Positions 16,098 to 24,847 of a stretch of 64,000 bases of DNA are shown piece by piece. This DNA is from Demequina lignilytica (GTDB taxonomy: Bacteria; Actinomycetota; Actinomycetes; Actinomycetales; Demequinaceae). The position numbers and the translations under genes were made by a program. Under the pieces are notes generated by a model, which did not search any database, was not told the origin of the DNA, and saw only the letters and a list, made by a program, of their open reading frames with translations. The stretch is from positions 372,001 through 436,000 of the forward strand of contig NZ_JAUHPX010000001.1 in assembly GCF_030418305.1 (NCBI RefSeq), given 5' to 3'. The first letter of the stretch is position 1. Each line of letters begins with the position of its first letter.

Positions 16098-19093
16098 GTG
16101 CGCCCCACCTCCCAGCCGAAGAACACGCGCTCCGTCACTGCCCTCGCTCGTCGGGAGGCCCGCGTGAATCGTTCGTCCAGCTCAGCACCGGACATCTGTG
16201 TACCAAGAATCTCAGCAAGTACGCCCAACTCGCGGATATCCGCCGGAAGGACGTCCGTGTCGCGCGCCGCACCCCTCAACGCCATCGCCCCTCGCAGATC
16301 CGTCGCGAGCACCCACGCCTCCCGCAGCTTGGCTGCGTCGCCACGCCCGATGAGGCCCAGGTCGGCGCAGGCCGCGAGCGCCTCGAGGGTGCGCGTGGTG
16401 CGCAGCTCGGCGTGCGCGCGCCCGTGCCGCAGCTGCTGGAGCTGCACGCACCACTCGACATCGGACAGCCCGCCGGGGCCGAGCTTGAGGTGCCGGCGCG
16501 GGTCGACGCCGCGCGGCAGCCGCTCGGCCTCCATCCGCGCCTTGAGCGTGCGCATCTGCCGGAGCGCGCCGTCCGGCAGCTCCACCGGGTAGCGGACCTC
16601 GTCGATCATCGCGACGAAAGCGTCGCGCAGGCCCTGGTCGCCCGCCACCGGCTGCGCGCGGAGCAGCGCCTGCGCCTCCCACGGGTCCGACCACCGGCCG
16701 TAGTACGTCGAGCACGACTCGAGCGATCGCGCGAGGGGGCCGTTGCGCCCCTCGGGACGGAGGTCCGCGTCGATCTCCAGCGGCGGCTGGGGCCCGACCC
16801 TCTGCAGGATGCTGCGGATCTCCTGCGCCATCTGCACCGCGATGGCCTGGCCGTCCGGCGCCTGGCCGTCCCAGACGAACTGCACGTCCGCGTCCGACGC
16901 GTAGCTCATCTCGAGGCCGCCGTAGCGGCCCATCGCGATCACCGCGAACCGGATCGGCAGCTCCTCGAGCCCCCGCGACGTCGCGACGTTGTGCCGCGCG
17001 ATGCGCAGCGCGCCCTCGATCAGCATGTCGGCGGCGTGGGACACGGCCTCGGCGGCGTCCGAGGCGTTGATCAGGCCGAGCGCGTCAGCCGAGGCGACGC
17101 GCGCAAGCTCGCGCCGGCGCAGGCCTCGCATCGCGGTGGCCGCCTGCTCCGGGTCGTTGGAGCGCCGCAGGATCGCGTCGGCCTCGGTCCACATCCGCTC
17201 GTAGGAGCGGGGCACCAGGTCCTCGTCGCGGTCGAGCCACGTGACGCCCTCGGAGGAGGCCAGCAGCGCCCGCGCGACGTAGCGGGAGGTCGACAGGAGG
17301 CGGGCGAGCCGTTGTGCGGCCGTCCCCGAGTCGCGCAGCAGCTTGAGGAACCACTGCTGGTCGCCCATCTGCTCCGACAGCTGCCGGAACGCGAGCAGCC
17401 CCGCGTCGGGATCGGCGCCCTGCGCGAACCAGCCGATCATGGCGGGCAGCAGCTGGCGGCGGATCGATGCGGAGCGGCTGGTGCCCTCCGTCAGCGACTG
17501 GATGTGCCGGTAGGCACCCGCCGGATCCACGAAACCCACGGCCGCCAGGCGCTCCTTGGCCGCCGCATCGTCCAGCCGCGCCTCGTCCTCGCTCAGGCGC
17601 GCGACCACCGGGAGGATCGGCCGGTAGAACATCTCGAGGTGCATCGCGCGCACGTCGCGCCGGATGTCCGTCCACACCTCCTCCATGTACTCGACCGTGG
17701 CGAAGCCCGACGCGCGCGCGAGGATCCGACGGTCCTGATCGGCGTCCGGCATCAGGTGCGTCCGCGTGAGCTTCCGGAGCTGCAGGCGGTGCTCCCAGAC
17801 GCGCAGCTGGCGGTAGGAGCGGTCCATCGCCGCCGCCTGCGGCCGTCCGACGTAACCGGCGGCGCGCAGCTCGGCGAGCGCGTCCAGGGTGCCCCGCACG
17901 CGCAGCGACTCGTCGGCGCGGCCGTGGACCAGCTGGAGCAGCTGGATGGTGAACTCCACGTCGCGCAGGCCCCCGGGACCGAGCTTGATCTGGCGTCCCG
18001 ACTCGGCCGCCGGGACGTGCTCCTCGACCCGGCGGCGCATCGCCTGAGCCGACTCGACGAAGCCCTCGCGCTCGACGGCCTTCCACACCATCGGGTGCAG
18101 GCGCTCGACGTACGCCGCCCCCACCTCGGGGTCTCCGGCGACCGGCCGGGCCTTGAGCAGGGCCTGGAACTCCCAGGTCTGCGCCCAGCGCTCGTAGTAG
18201 GCCTGATGCGACGCGAGGTTGCGGACCAGCGGCCCGTCGCGGCCCTCGGGACGCAGGTTCGGGTCGACCTCCCAGAGGGCGGGCTCGACCCCCATGCCGC
18301 CGCAGGCCTTGGCCGCGGCGATCGCGAGCCTCGTCGCGACCCGCAGCGAGACGTCGTCCGAGACCCCCTCGGCGGGCTCCGCGACGTAGATCACGTCGAC
18401 GTCCGACACGTAGTTCAGCTCGCGCGCGCCGCACTTGCCCATCGCGATGACCGCGAGCCGGGTGGCCGCATGCTCCGGATCGTCGGCGCGGGCGATCGCG
18501 AGCCCGGCCTCGAGGGCGGCGCCGGCGAGGTCGGCGAGCGCGGCGGCGACGGCGGGGAAGATCGTGGCGGGCACGTGCTCGAACAGATCCTCGGCGGCGA
18601 TCCGGGTGAGCGCCCGCCGGTAGGCGACCCGCATCGCGGCGACGCCCTCACGGCCCCCGAGCGTCGCGACCGGGGCGGCGTCGGAGGGGTCCGCCCCGAC
18701 GGCCTCGAGCAGTCGCGCACGGAAGTCCATGCGGGTGAACGAGGCGGCGGAGTCCCAGTCGAGGAAGTCGCGCAGCATCTCCGGGTGCCGGATCAGGAAG
18801 TCCCCGAGCGCGAGCGAGCCCCCGAGCAGCACGCCCAGACGCATGCCGCCCGGCGAGGACGACAGCGCGGCGAACTCCGCGCTCAGGCCCGCGTCCCGCG
18901 CCGACTCCGCGAGCCGCAGCAGCTGCAGCAGACCCGCGTCGGGATCCGCCAGGTACGAGACGGCGTGCGCCGGGTCCTCGAGCGTGACGCCGGAGACCTC
19001 CTCGATCTCCCGGATCAGCCTCTCGGCGCGCGCCGGCTCAGAGGCCCCGGCGCGCCTGAGCAGCGTGGTGAAGGAGACCTCCCGCGCGCTCAT
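16094..19093 (-). CDS. glnE: Bifunctional glutamine synthetase adenylyltransferase/deadenylase
   Basis: Adenylylates and deadenylylates glutamine synthetase in response to nitrogen status. The 999-residue protein holds two nucleotidyltransferase modules separated by helical regions: the N-terminal one with LAVIAMGKCGARELNYVSD (about residues 210-230) and the C-terminal one with FAVIAMGRYGGLEMSYASD (about residues 715-735), each followed by a GlnD-like helical domain (KLGPGGLRDVEF and KLGPGGLSDVEW). I chose ATG 19093, which has AGGGTGG just upstream; a GTG at 19102 is also possible. It lies 31 bp downstream of glnA2 on the same strand and overlaps the membrane-protein gene below. Its known target, glnA1, is outside this window. 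Confidence 0.95.
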   Translation of the reverse strand: MSAREVSFTTLLRRAGASEPARAERLIREIEEVSGVTLEDPAHAVSYLADPDAGLLQLLRLAESARDAGLSAEFAALSSSPGGMRLGVLLGGSLALGDFLIRHPEMLRDFLDWDSAASFTRMDFRARLLEAVGADPSDAAPVATLGGREGVAAMRVAYRRALTRIAAEDLFEHVPATIFPAVAAALADLAGAALEAGLAIARADDPEHAATRLAVIAMGKCGARELNYVSDVDVIYVAEPAEGVSDDVSLRVATRLAIAAAKACGGMGVEPALWEVDPNLRPEGRDGPLVRNLASHQAYYERWAQTWEFQALLKARPVAGDPEVGAAYVERLHPMVWKAVEREGFVESAQAMRRRVEEHVPAAESGRQIKLGPGGLRDVEFTIQLLQLVHGRADESLRVRGTLDALAELRAAGYVGRPQAAAMDRSYRQLRVWEHRLQLRKLTRTHLMPDADQDRRILARASGFATVEYMEEVWTDIRRDVRAMHLEMFYRPILPVVARLSEDEARLDDAAAKERLAAVGFVDPAGAYRHIQSLTEGTSRSASIRRQLLPAMIGWFAQGADPDAGLLAFRQLSEQMGDQQWFLKLLRDSGTAAQRLARLLSTSRYVARALLASSEGVTWLDRDEDLVPRSYERMWTEADAILRRSNDPEQAATAMRGLRRRELARVASADALGLINASDAAEAVSHAADMLIEGALRIARHNVATSRGLEELPIRFAVIAMGRYGGLEMSYASDADVQFVWDGQAPDGQAIAVQMAQEIRSILQRVGPQPPLEIDADLRPEGRNGPLARSLESCSTYYGRWSDPWEAQALLRAQPVAGDQGLRDAFVAMIDEVRYPVELPDGALRQMRTLKARMEAERLPRGVDPRRHLKLGPGGLSDVEWCVQLQQLRHGRAHAELRTTRTLEALAACADLGLIGRGDAAKLREAWVLATDLRGAMALRGAARDTDVLPADIRELGVLAEILGTQMSGAELDERFTRASRRARAVTERVFFGWEVGRT

Positions 19094-19124
19094 GCGGGCC
19101 ACCCTATCGGGGGACGACGACCGT

Positions 19125-20459
19125 CTAGAGGACCGAGAGGTAGGTCTCGAGCTCGAACGGCGTGACCTGGGCCCGGTAGGACTCCCACTCCGCCCGCTTG
19201 TTGCGCAGGACGAAGTCGAAGACGCGCTCGCCCAGGGTCTCGGCCACCAGCTCCGACCGCTCCATCACCTGGATCGCCTCGTTGAGGGACGTCGGGAGCG
19301 GCTCGTAGCCCAGCGCGCGACGCTCGGCGCTCGACAGCTCCCACACGTCGTCCTCGGCGCCGTCGGGGAGCTCGAGGCCCTCCTCGATGCCCTTGAGCCC
19401 CGCCGCGAGCAGGACCGAGAACGCGAGGTACGGGTTGGCTGCGGAGTCCATCGCCCGGTACTCGACGCGGGCCGACTGGCTCTTGTCGGGCTTGTGCGCG
19501 GGCACGCGCACCAGCGCAGACCGGTTGTTGACGCCCCAGCACACGTACGACGGCGCCTCGGCCCCGCCCCACAGGCGCTTGTACGAGTTGACGTACTGGT
19601 TGGTGATCGCGGTGATCTCGGGGGCATGACGCAGCAGGCCCGCCATGAACTGGCGCGCCACGAGCGACAGCCCGAGCTCCGCGCCGGCCTCGTGGAAGGC
19701 GTTCCGGTCGCCCTCGAACAGGCTCATGTGCGTGTGCATCCCGGAGCCCGGCGCCTCGAACAGCGGCTTGGGCATGAAGGAGGCGAACACGCCCTGCTCC
19801 AGCGCGACCTCCTTGATCACGGTGCGGAACGTCATGATGTTGTCCGCGGTGGTCAGCGCGTCGGCGTAGCGCAGATCGATCTCGTTCTGGCCCGGGCCCG
19901 CCTCGTGGTGGCTGAACTCGACGGAGATGCCCATGTTCTCGAGCATCGTGATCGCCTCACGGCGGAAGTTGTGGGCCGTGCCGCGGGGCACGTTGTCGAA
20001 GTAGCCGGCGCGGTCGACCGGGACCGGCTGCTGGCCCGGCTCGAACTGCTTGAACAGGTAGAACTCGATCTCGGGGTGCGTGTAGAAGCTGAACCCCTGC
20101 TGCGAGGCCTTGTCGAGCGTGCGCTTGAGAACCTGGCGCGGGTCGGACAGCGCGGGCTCGCCGTCGGGCGTGAAGATGTCGCAGAACATGCGGGCCGCGC
20201 CCTGACGCTCGCCGCGCCACGGGAGGATCTGGAACGTGGCGGGGTCGGGCTTGGCGATCATGTCCGCCTCGTACACGCGCGTCAGCCCCTCGACGGCCGA
20301 GCCGTCGAAGCCGATGCCCTCGTTGAAGGCGTTCTCGAGCTCCGCGGGCGCGATCGCGACCGACTTGAGGATGCCCAGCACATCCGTGAACCACAGACGG
20401 ATGAACCGGATGTCGCGCTCCTCGACGCTGCGGAGCACATATTCCTGCTGCTTGTCCAT
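19125..20459 (-). CDS. glnA2: Type I glutamine synthetase-like protein, GlnA2 group
   Basis: A 444-residue glutamine-synthetase fold enzyme. Beta-grasp N-domain: FIRLWFTDVLGILKSVAIAP and GIGFDGSAVEG; catalytic domain: HPEIEFYLF, ISVEFSHHEAGPGQNEIDLR, FMPKPLFEAPGSGMHTHMS. In place of the NLYDLPPEE adenylylation loop of GlnA1 it has DDVWELSSAERRALGYEPLP, with no acceptor Tyr, so GlnE should not modify it. It resembles mycobacterial GlnA2, which also neighbours glnE. Related actinobacterial GlnA2 proteins have been reported as gamma-glutamylpolyamine synthetases, so substrate should not be assumed to be ammonium. Start set at the second ATG to match homologues. Confidence 0.92.
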   Translation of the reverse strand: MDKQQEYVLRSVEERDIRFIRLWFTDVLGILKSVAIAPAELENAFNEGIGFDGSAVEGLTRVYEADMIAKPDPATFQILPWRGERQGAARMFCDIFTPDGEPALSDPRQVLKRTLDKASQQGFSFYTHPEIEFYLFKQFEPGQQPVPVDRAGYFDNVPRGTAHNFRREAITMLENMGISVEFSHHEAGPGQNEIDLRYADALTTADNIMTFRTVIKEVALEQGVFASFMPKPLFEAPGSGMHTHMSLFEGDRNAFHEAGAELGLSLVARQFMAGLLRHAPEITAITNQYVNSYKRLWGGAEAPSYVCWGVNNRSALVRVPAHKPDKSQSARVEYRAMDSAANPYLAFSVLLAAGLKGIEEGLELPDGAEDDVWELSSAERRALGYEPLPTSLNEAIQVMERSELVAETLGERVFDFVLRNKRAEWESYRAQVTPFELETYLSVL

Positions 20460-20533
20460 GCGGCCCATCCTGCACCATTTGTGTGACGAACATGTGTCCG
20501 CGGCCCGCGTGCCGCGACGCGTAGGCTTCCTCC

Positions 20534-22180
20534 ATGTCGACGCTCCGCCTCGCGCTCGCCCAGGTCAACCCCTGCGTGGGTGACATCGCTGGTAACACGG
20601 CACTCGTGCTTGACCGGTGCCGCGCCGCCCATGAGGCTGGCGCCACCGTGGTCGCCTTCCCCGAGATGGTGGTGACGGGCTACCCGATCGAGGACCTGGC
20701 CCTGCGGGAGAGCTTCCAGCGCGCCGCGGCCCGCGCGACCGAGGAGATCGCCGCGACCCTCGACGCGGAGGGCATGGGCGGCCTGATGGTCGTGCTCGGC
20801 ACGCTCGGGGTGTCGCGCGCCGGTCTGCCGTTCAACCAGGCGGTGGTCATCACCGGCGGCGAGGTCGCCGCCCGCTACAACAAGCACCACCTGCCCAACT
20901 ACGGCGTGTTCGACGAGCGGCGGATCTTCGCCGCCGGCGAGGACGCCTGCGTCATCACCGCCGCGTCGTCCCGCATCGGGATCGTCATCTGCGAGGACAT
21001 CTGGCAGGACGGCGGCCCGGTCGCGCAGCTCGCGGCCCTCGACGTCGACCTGCTGCTGGTGCTCAACGGGTCGCCGTTCGAGGAGGGCAAGGGCCGGGTC
21101 CGGACCGATCTCGCGCGCCGCCGCGCAGCCGAGGTGGGCGCGCCGCTCGCCTACGTGAACCTGTGGGGAGGCCAGGACGACCTGGTGTTCGACGGGCACT
21201 CGTTCATCGTCGCGGCCGACGGGGCCTGGATGGCGAACGCGCCGGGCTTCGAGGACGCCCTCCTGCTGTGGGACGCCCCGGAGCCGGGCGCGGCACCCGT
21301 CCAGGGGCCGGTGGTCGACTTCGCCTCCGACGCCGAGCAGGTCTACCGCGCCTGCGTGACGGGGCTGCGCGACTACGTGGAGAAGAACGGGTTCCGCTCG
21401 ATCGTCCTGGGGGTGTCCGGCGGCATCGACTCCGCGCTGACCGCCGCGATGGCGGCGGACGCGATCGGCGGCGAGCGCGTGGTCGGCGTGTCGATGCCGT
21501 CGTCCTTCTCCTCGCAGCACTCGCGCGACGATGCGGCGGACCTGTGCGCGCGCATCGGCGCCGACTACCGGGTGCAGCCGATCGCGCCGCTGGTGGAGGC
21601 CTTCCAGGGAGAGCTCGCGCTCGAGGGGGTGGCCGAGGAGAATCTGCAGGCGCGGCTGCGCGGCGTGATCCTCATGGCGCTGTCCAACAAGGAGGGGCAC
21701 CTGGTGATCGCGCCGGGCAACAAGTCCGAGCTGGCGACCGGCTACGCGACCATCTACGACGCGGGCTCGATCGGCGGCTTCGCCCCCCTGAAGGACGTCG
21801 ACAAGTCGCGGGTCTGGGAGCTGGCGCGCTGGCGCAACGCCCATGCGGAGGCGAACGGCAAGACCCCGCCCATCCCCGTCTCGTCGATCGAGAAGCCTCC
21901 GTCGGCCGAGCTCCGCCCCGGGCAGACCGATCAGGACTCGCTGCCGCCGTACGAGCTGCTCGACGAGGTGCTCGACGCCTACGTCGAGCACGCCGAGGGC
22001 CGCGCCGAGCTGCTGGCCCGCGGATTCGACGAGGCCGTGGTCGAGCGGGTGCTGCAGCTGGTCGACCGCGCGGAGTGGAAGCGGCGTCAGTACCCCCTCG
22101 GCCCGAAGGTGACGGCGCTGGCGTTCGGCCGCGACCGCCGGCTCCCCATCACCAACCGCTGGCGGGAGCTCGCCGAGTAG
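20534..22180 (+). CDS. nadE: Glutamine-dependent NAD+ synthetase
   Basis: Last step of NAD+ synthesis: amidates nicotinate adenine dinucleotide with ammonia from glutamine. The N-terminal nitrilase-type glutaminase (about residues 1-260) shows the triad regions FPEMVVTGY (Glu44), KHHLPNYGVFDERR (Lys) and ICEDIWQDGG (Cys). The C-terminal synthetase begins with the P-loop VSGGIDSALTAAMAAD (about residues 294-309) and includes ATGYATIYDAGSIGGFAP. At 548 residues it is the compact two-domain form, shorter than mycobacterial NadE (about 680). Divergent from glnA2 across 74 bp, with no obvious regulatory palindrome in that gap. Confidence 0.95.
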   Translation: MSTLRLALAQVNPCVGDIAGNTALVLDRCRAAHEAGATVVAFPEMVVTGYPIEDLALRESFQRAAARATEEIAATLDAEGMGGLMVVLGTLGVSRAGLPFNQAVVITGGEVAARYNKHHLPNYGVFDERRIFAAGEDACVITAASSRIGIVICEDIWQDGGPVAQLAALDVDLLLVLNGSPFEEGKGRVRTDLARRRAAEVGAPLAYVNLWGGQDDLVFDGHSFIVAADGAWMANAPGFEDALLLWDAPEPGAAPVQGPVVDFASDAEQVYRACVTGLRDYVEKNGFRSIVLGVSGGIDSALTAAMAADAIGGERVVGVSMPSSFSSQHSRDDAADLCARIGADYRVQPIAPLVEAFQGELALEGVAEENLQARLRGVILMALSNKEGHLVIAPGNKSELATGYATIYDAGSIGGFAPLKDVDKSRVWELARWRNAHAEANGKTPPIPVSSIEKPPSAELRPGQTDQDSLPPYELLDEVLDAYVEHAEGRAELLARGFDEAVVERVLQLVDRAEWKRRQYPLGPKVTALAFGRDRRLPITNRWRELAE

Positions 22181-22428
22181 CCCCGGCCCGGACGACCCGC
22201 GGCCCCGCGCCGCCCCCTCCCCGACGGGTGCGGGGGCGCCTGCGGCCACGCTCCCGATTTCATGCACGAACGAACGGGCTCCTCCGCGTCCCGCCGCCCG
22301 GCCCGCACCGGTGCGTTCGCGCATGAATACGGGAGCGCCGGCGCAGCGGTACCGGAGGCTTGCGCGAGGGCCTGCGCGAAGGCCCGCATCTGCGGCCGCA
22401 CCTGCGCCCTCGTGAGAGGCTGGACACC
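22181..22428. other. Non-coding gap nadE-panB containing a long imperfect inverted repeat
   Basis: A 248-bp gap with no plausible gene. Two 24-bp arms, 22249-22272 (CGCTCCCGATTTCATGCACG plus AACG) and 22314-22337, are reverse complements at 21 of 24 positions and are 41 bp apart. Between them is the perfect 12-bp palindrome CGCACCGGTGCG (22304-22315, overlapping the second arm by 2 bp). It could act as a terminator for nadE, a leader structure for panB or a dispersed repeat. GAGAGG at 22414-22419 is the panB ribosome-binding site. Confidence 0.6.
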
Positions 22429-23238
22429 ATGACGAGTCCGAAGAAGGTCCGTATCCATCACTTCCGTGAGATGAAGCAGCGCGGCGAGAAGATCACGATG
22501 CTCACCGCGTACGACTTCCCCACCGCGAAGGCCTTCGACGCCGCGGGCGTCGACATGCTCCTGGTCGGCGACTCCATGGGCGACAACGTCATGGGCTACG
22601 ACTCGACCGTGCCGCTGACGATCGACGAGATGATCCCCTACACCCGCTCCGTCGCGCGCGCCGCCGAGCGCGCGTTCGTGGTCGCCGACCTCCCGTTCGG
22701 GACCTACGAGGTCTCCCCCGAGCAGGCGGTCGAGTCCTCGATCCGCATGATCAAGGCCACCGGCGCGAGCGCGGTGAAGTTCGAGGGCGGCCGCCGCATC
22801 GCCCGCCAGGTCAAGGCCGTCACCGACGCGGGCATCCCCTTCTGCGGGCACCTCGGGTTCACGCCGCAGAGCGAGACCGCCCTCGGCGGTCGCCGCATCC
22901 AGGGGCGCGGCGAGCACGGCGTCGAGGAGCTCGTGGCGGACGCGCTGGCGCTCCAGGAGGCAGGAGCCTTCGCCGTGGTGCTCGAGATGGTGATCGCTCC
23001 CGCCGCCCGAGCGGTGACGCAGGCGCTCGACATCCCGACCATCGGGATCGGCGCCGGGCCGGACACCGACGGTCAGGTGCTCGTCTGGCTCGACGCCGCG
23101 GGCGTGGGCGACTGGCACCCGCGCTTCTCGAAGCAGTTCGGCGCGGTGGGGCAGGCGCTGCACGATGCGGCGGCCGGCTACGTCGCCGAGGTCAAGTCCG
23201 TCGCGTTCCCCGCGGCCGAGCACACGTTCGAGAGCTGA
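22429..23238 (+). CDS. panB: 3-methyl-2-oxobutanoate hydroxymethyltransferase (pantothenate biosynthesis)
   Basis: Transfers a one-carbon unit from 5,10-methylene-THF to alpha-ketoisovalerate to give ketopantoate. The 269-residue TIM barrel shows MLTAYDFPTAKAFDAAGVD, LLVGDSMGDNVMGYDSTVPL (metal-binding Asp region; about residues 43-62), KFEGGRR, GHLGFTPQSE (fuller Lys-to-His region) and VIGAG-like IGIGAGPDTDGQVLVW. The ATG at 22429 has GAGAGG 9 bp upstream and matches the family start. A longer upstream reading frame has no family similarity. The next gene begins 2 bp after the stop, so both are co-transcribed. Confidence 0.95.
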   Translation: MTSPKKVRIHHFREMKQRGEKITMLTAYDFPTAKAFDAAGVDMLLVGDSMGDNVMGYDSTVPLTIDEMIPYTRSVARAAERAFVVADLPFGTYEVSPEQAVESSIRMIKATGASAVKFEGGRRIARQVKAVTDAGIPFCGHLGFTPQSETALGGRRIQGRGEHGVEELVADALALQEAGAFAVVLEMVIAPAARAVTQALDIPTIGIGAGPDTDGQVLVWLDAAGVGDWHPRFSKQFGAVGQALHDAAAGYVAEVKSVAFPAAEHTFES

Positions 23239-23240
23239 TC

Positions 23241-24092
23241 ATGAGCACCATCCTCGTCACCGGGTCCGAAGGCAAGCTGGGCCGTCACGTGGTCGCGCGC
23301 CTGCGCCACGACGGTCACGACGTCCACCGCCTCGATGCCAAGCCCATCGCACCCGCGAGGGACTACGTCCGCATCGACCTCACGGACGCGGGCCAGACCC
23401 TCGACGCGATGTTCGGGGTCCAGGACGCCTACGGCGCGGTCGACGCGGTGGTCCACCTGGCCGCCATCCCCGCGCCGGGTCAGATGACGGACACCGCGAC
23501 CTTCCAGAACAACATGCTCGCGACGTTCAACGTCTTCCAGGGCGCGCGCCGGGCGGGCATCACGAACGTCGTCTACGCATCGTCGGAGACCGTGCTGGGG
23601 CTCCCGTTCGAGACTCCCCCGCCGTACATCCCCGTGGACGAGGAGTACGACGCCCGTCCGGAGTCGAACTACTCCCTGGTCAAGCACCTCGAGGAGCAGA
23701 TGGCGATCCAGCTGTGCCGCTGGGACCCCGCGCTGAAGATCATCGCGCTGCGCTTCTCCAACGTCATGGACGTCGAGGACTATGCGGCCTTCCCCGGTTT
23801 CGACGCCGATCCGACGCTGCGCCGCTGGAACCTCTGGGGCTACATCGACGGGCGCGACGGCGCGCAGGCCGTGGCCCGGGCGCTCGACTACGAGCCCCGT
23901 GGCTTCGACCGCTTCGTGATCGCGAACGCGGACACGGTGATGTCCCGCTCGTCGGCCGACCTCGCCGAGGCGGAGTTCCCCGGCGTCCCGGTGGTCAAGA
24001 AGCTCGGCGAGCACGAGACGATGCTGTCGATCGACAAGGCACGACGCCTCCTGGGCTACGAGCCCGAGCACTCCTGGCGCGACCACGTCTAG
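23241..24092 (+). CDS. NAD-dependent epimerase/dehydratase (extended SDR)
   Basis: A 283-residue extended short-chain dehydrogenase. The Rossmann glycine motif ILVTGSEGKLGRHVV starts at residue 4; DAVVHLAAIPAPG, the catalytic Ser region VYASSETVLG, and the YxxxK pair YSLVKHLEEQ (NYSLVKH) are present. Likely acts on a sugar, uronate or sugar nucleotide; the PIP-like start of the substrate domain resembles uronate dehydrogenase-type and GalE-type proteins, but this cannot be settled by reading. It starts 2 bp after panB and is probably read with it. Interesting in view of the uronate locus 30 kb away, but no direct link is visible. Confidence 0.88.
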   Translation: MSTILVTGSEGKLGRHVVARLRHDGHDVHRLDAKPIAPARDYVRIDLTDAGQTLDAMFGVQDAYGAVDAVVHLAAIPAPGQMTDTATFQNNMLATFNVFQGARRAGITNVVYASSETVLGLPFETPPPYIPVDEEYDARPESNYSLVKHLEEQMAIQLCRWDPALKIIALRFSNVMDVEDYAAFPGFDADPTLRRWNLWGYIDGRDGAQAVARALDYEPRGFDRFVIANADTVMSRSSADLAEAEFPGVPVVKKLGEHETMLSIDKARRLLGYEPEHSWRDHV

Positions 24093-24119
24093 CGCGGCGG
24101 ATGGCGACGGCGGTCGCGT

Positions 24120-24611
24120 TCACGCCCGCAGAGTCATCGGCACCCCGTCCCACCTGCGTCGTCGCGCGTAGTACACGAGCACCCAGACGTTCGACGCGAG
24201 CGTGACGACGTCGAGCCAGGACCTCGCGCGCCCGGCGACGTCCTCGGCGTGGAGCGCGTCCGCGACCAGCAGCGCGATGCCCGCGAGGTTGACGACGAGC
24301 AGCAGCACGATCGCGAGGAGCCACCCGCCGCCGCCGTGAGAGGCGACCGTCGCATCGTCCCCCCGACGAGCCCGCCACCACCCGACGACGCACCTGACGA
24401 GCCAGTAGGAGAGCACGCCCGTCATCGGGATCAGGCCGGTCATCGCGAGGTACCAGGCGAGCAGCGCGAGGCCGTCGACAGCCCCGGCATCGCACGGCGC
24501 GGCGCACAGCGTCAGGTCGCCCGACCACAGCCGCGCGGCGATGTCGACGGTGCCGACGATCAGCAGGACGAAGAGCGCGACGAGGAGCCAGAAGCCGAGC
24601 TCGGCGCGCAG
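24120..24611 (-). CDS. Four-segment membrane protein of unknown function; start codon unclear
   Basis: The convincing coding frame runs well upstream of its first ATG (24443). Residues before it read ELGFWLLVALFVLLIVGTVD, a clear membrane segment, then further spans TGVLSYWLVRCVVGWW, WLLAIVLLLVVNLAGIALLV and WLDVVTLASNVWVLVYYA. No ATG, GTG or TTG occurs in that frame between the upstream gene and 24443. The best candidate is a CTG at 24611-24609, 1 bp after the stop of the SPOR gene, giving 163 residues. If the ATG at 24443 were used the protein would have 107 residues and lack the first span. No family is recognised. Confidence 0.6.
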   Translation of the reverse strand: MRAELGFWLLVALFVLLIVGTVDIAARLWSGDLTLCAAPCDAGAVDGLALLAWYLAMTGLIPMTGVLSYWLVRCVVGWWRARRGDDATVASHGGGGWLLAIVLLLVVNLAGIALLVADALHAEDVAGRARSWLDVVTLASNVWVLVYYARRRRWDGVPMTLRA

Positions 24612-24612
24612 A

Positions 24613-24816
24613 CTACGAGTCGTCGTCGCCCCAGGAGTCCTCGTCGGAGTCCCACAGCTCGTTGCGCGCCTGAGCGATCTCGAGAGCGTGGCGGGCCTCC
24701 TCCGGGCTCGCGTAGGGACCCATGAGGTGCTCCCACGAGCTCTGGCGCCCCTTCTCCACCATGCGGGTGCGGGTGTTGAACCAGTACTCGACGGGCTGCT
24801 CGGCTTCGGTGGACAT
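24613..24816 (-). CDS. Small SPOR-domain-like protein
   Basis: A 67-residue acidic-tailed protein: VEYWFNTRTRMVEKGRQSSW then EHLMGPYASPEEARHALEIA and an Asp/Glu-rich end DEDSWGDDDS. It resembles the short SPOR-domain proteins encoded beside map in many Micrococcales. SPOR domains in larger proteins bind denuded peptidoglycan, but this one has no signal peptide, so it must act in the cytoplasm. ATG 24816 has GGAGG 8 bp upstream; another ATG two codons earlier is less well spaced. Divergent from map with only 31 bp between starts, so the two promoters must overlap or the transcripts be leaderless. Confidence 0.8.
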   Translation of the reverse strand: MSTEAEQPVEYWFNTRTRMVEKGRQSSWEHLMGPYASPEEARHALEIAQARNELWDSDEDSWGDDDS

Positions 24817-24847
24817 CGGCATCGCCTCCGTGAATAGACTGCCAGGT

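Noticed and set aside
24443..24528. A 177-codon minus-strand frame at 23995-24528
   Set aside because: It lies over the epimerase end and the membrane-protein gene in another frame and has no hydrophobic pattern.
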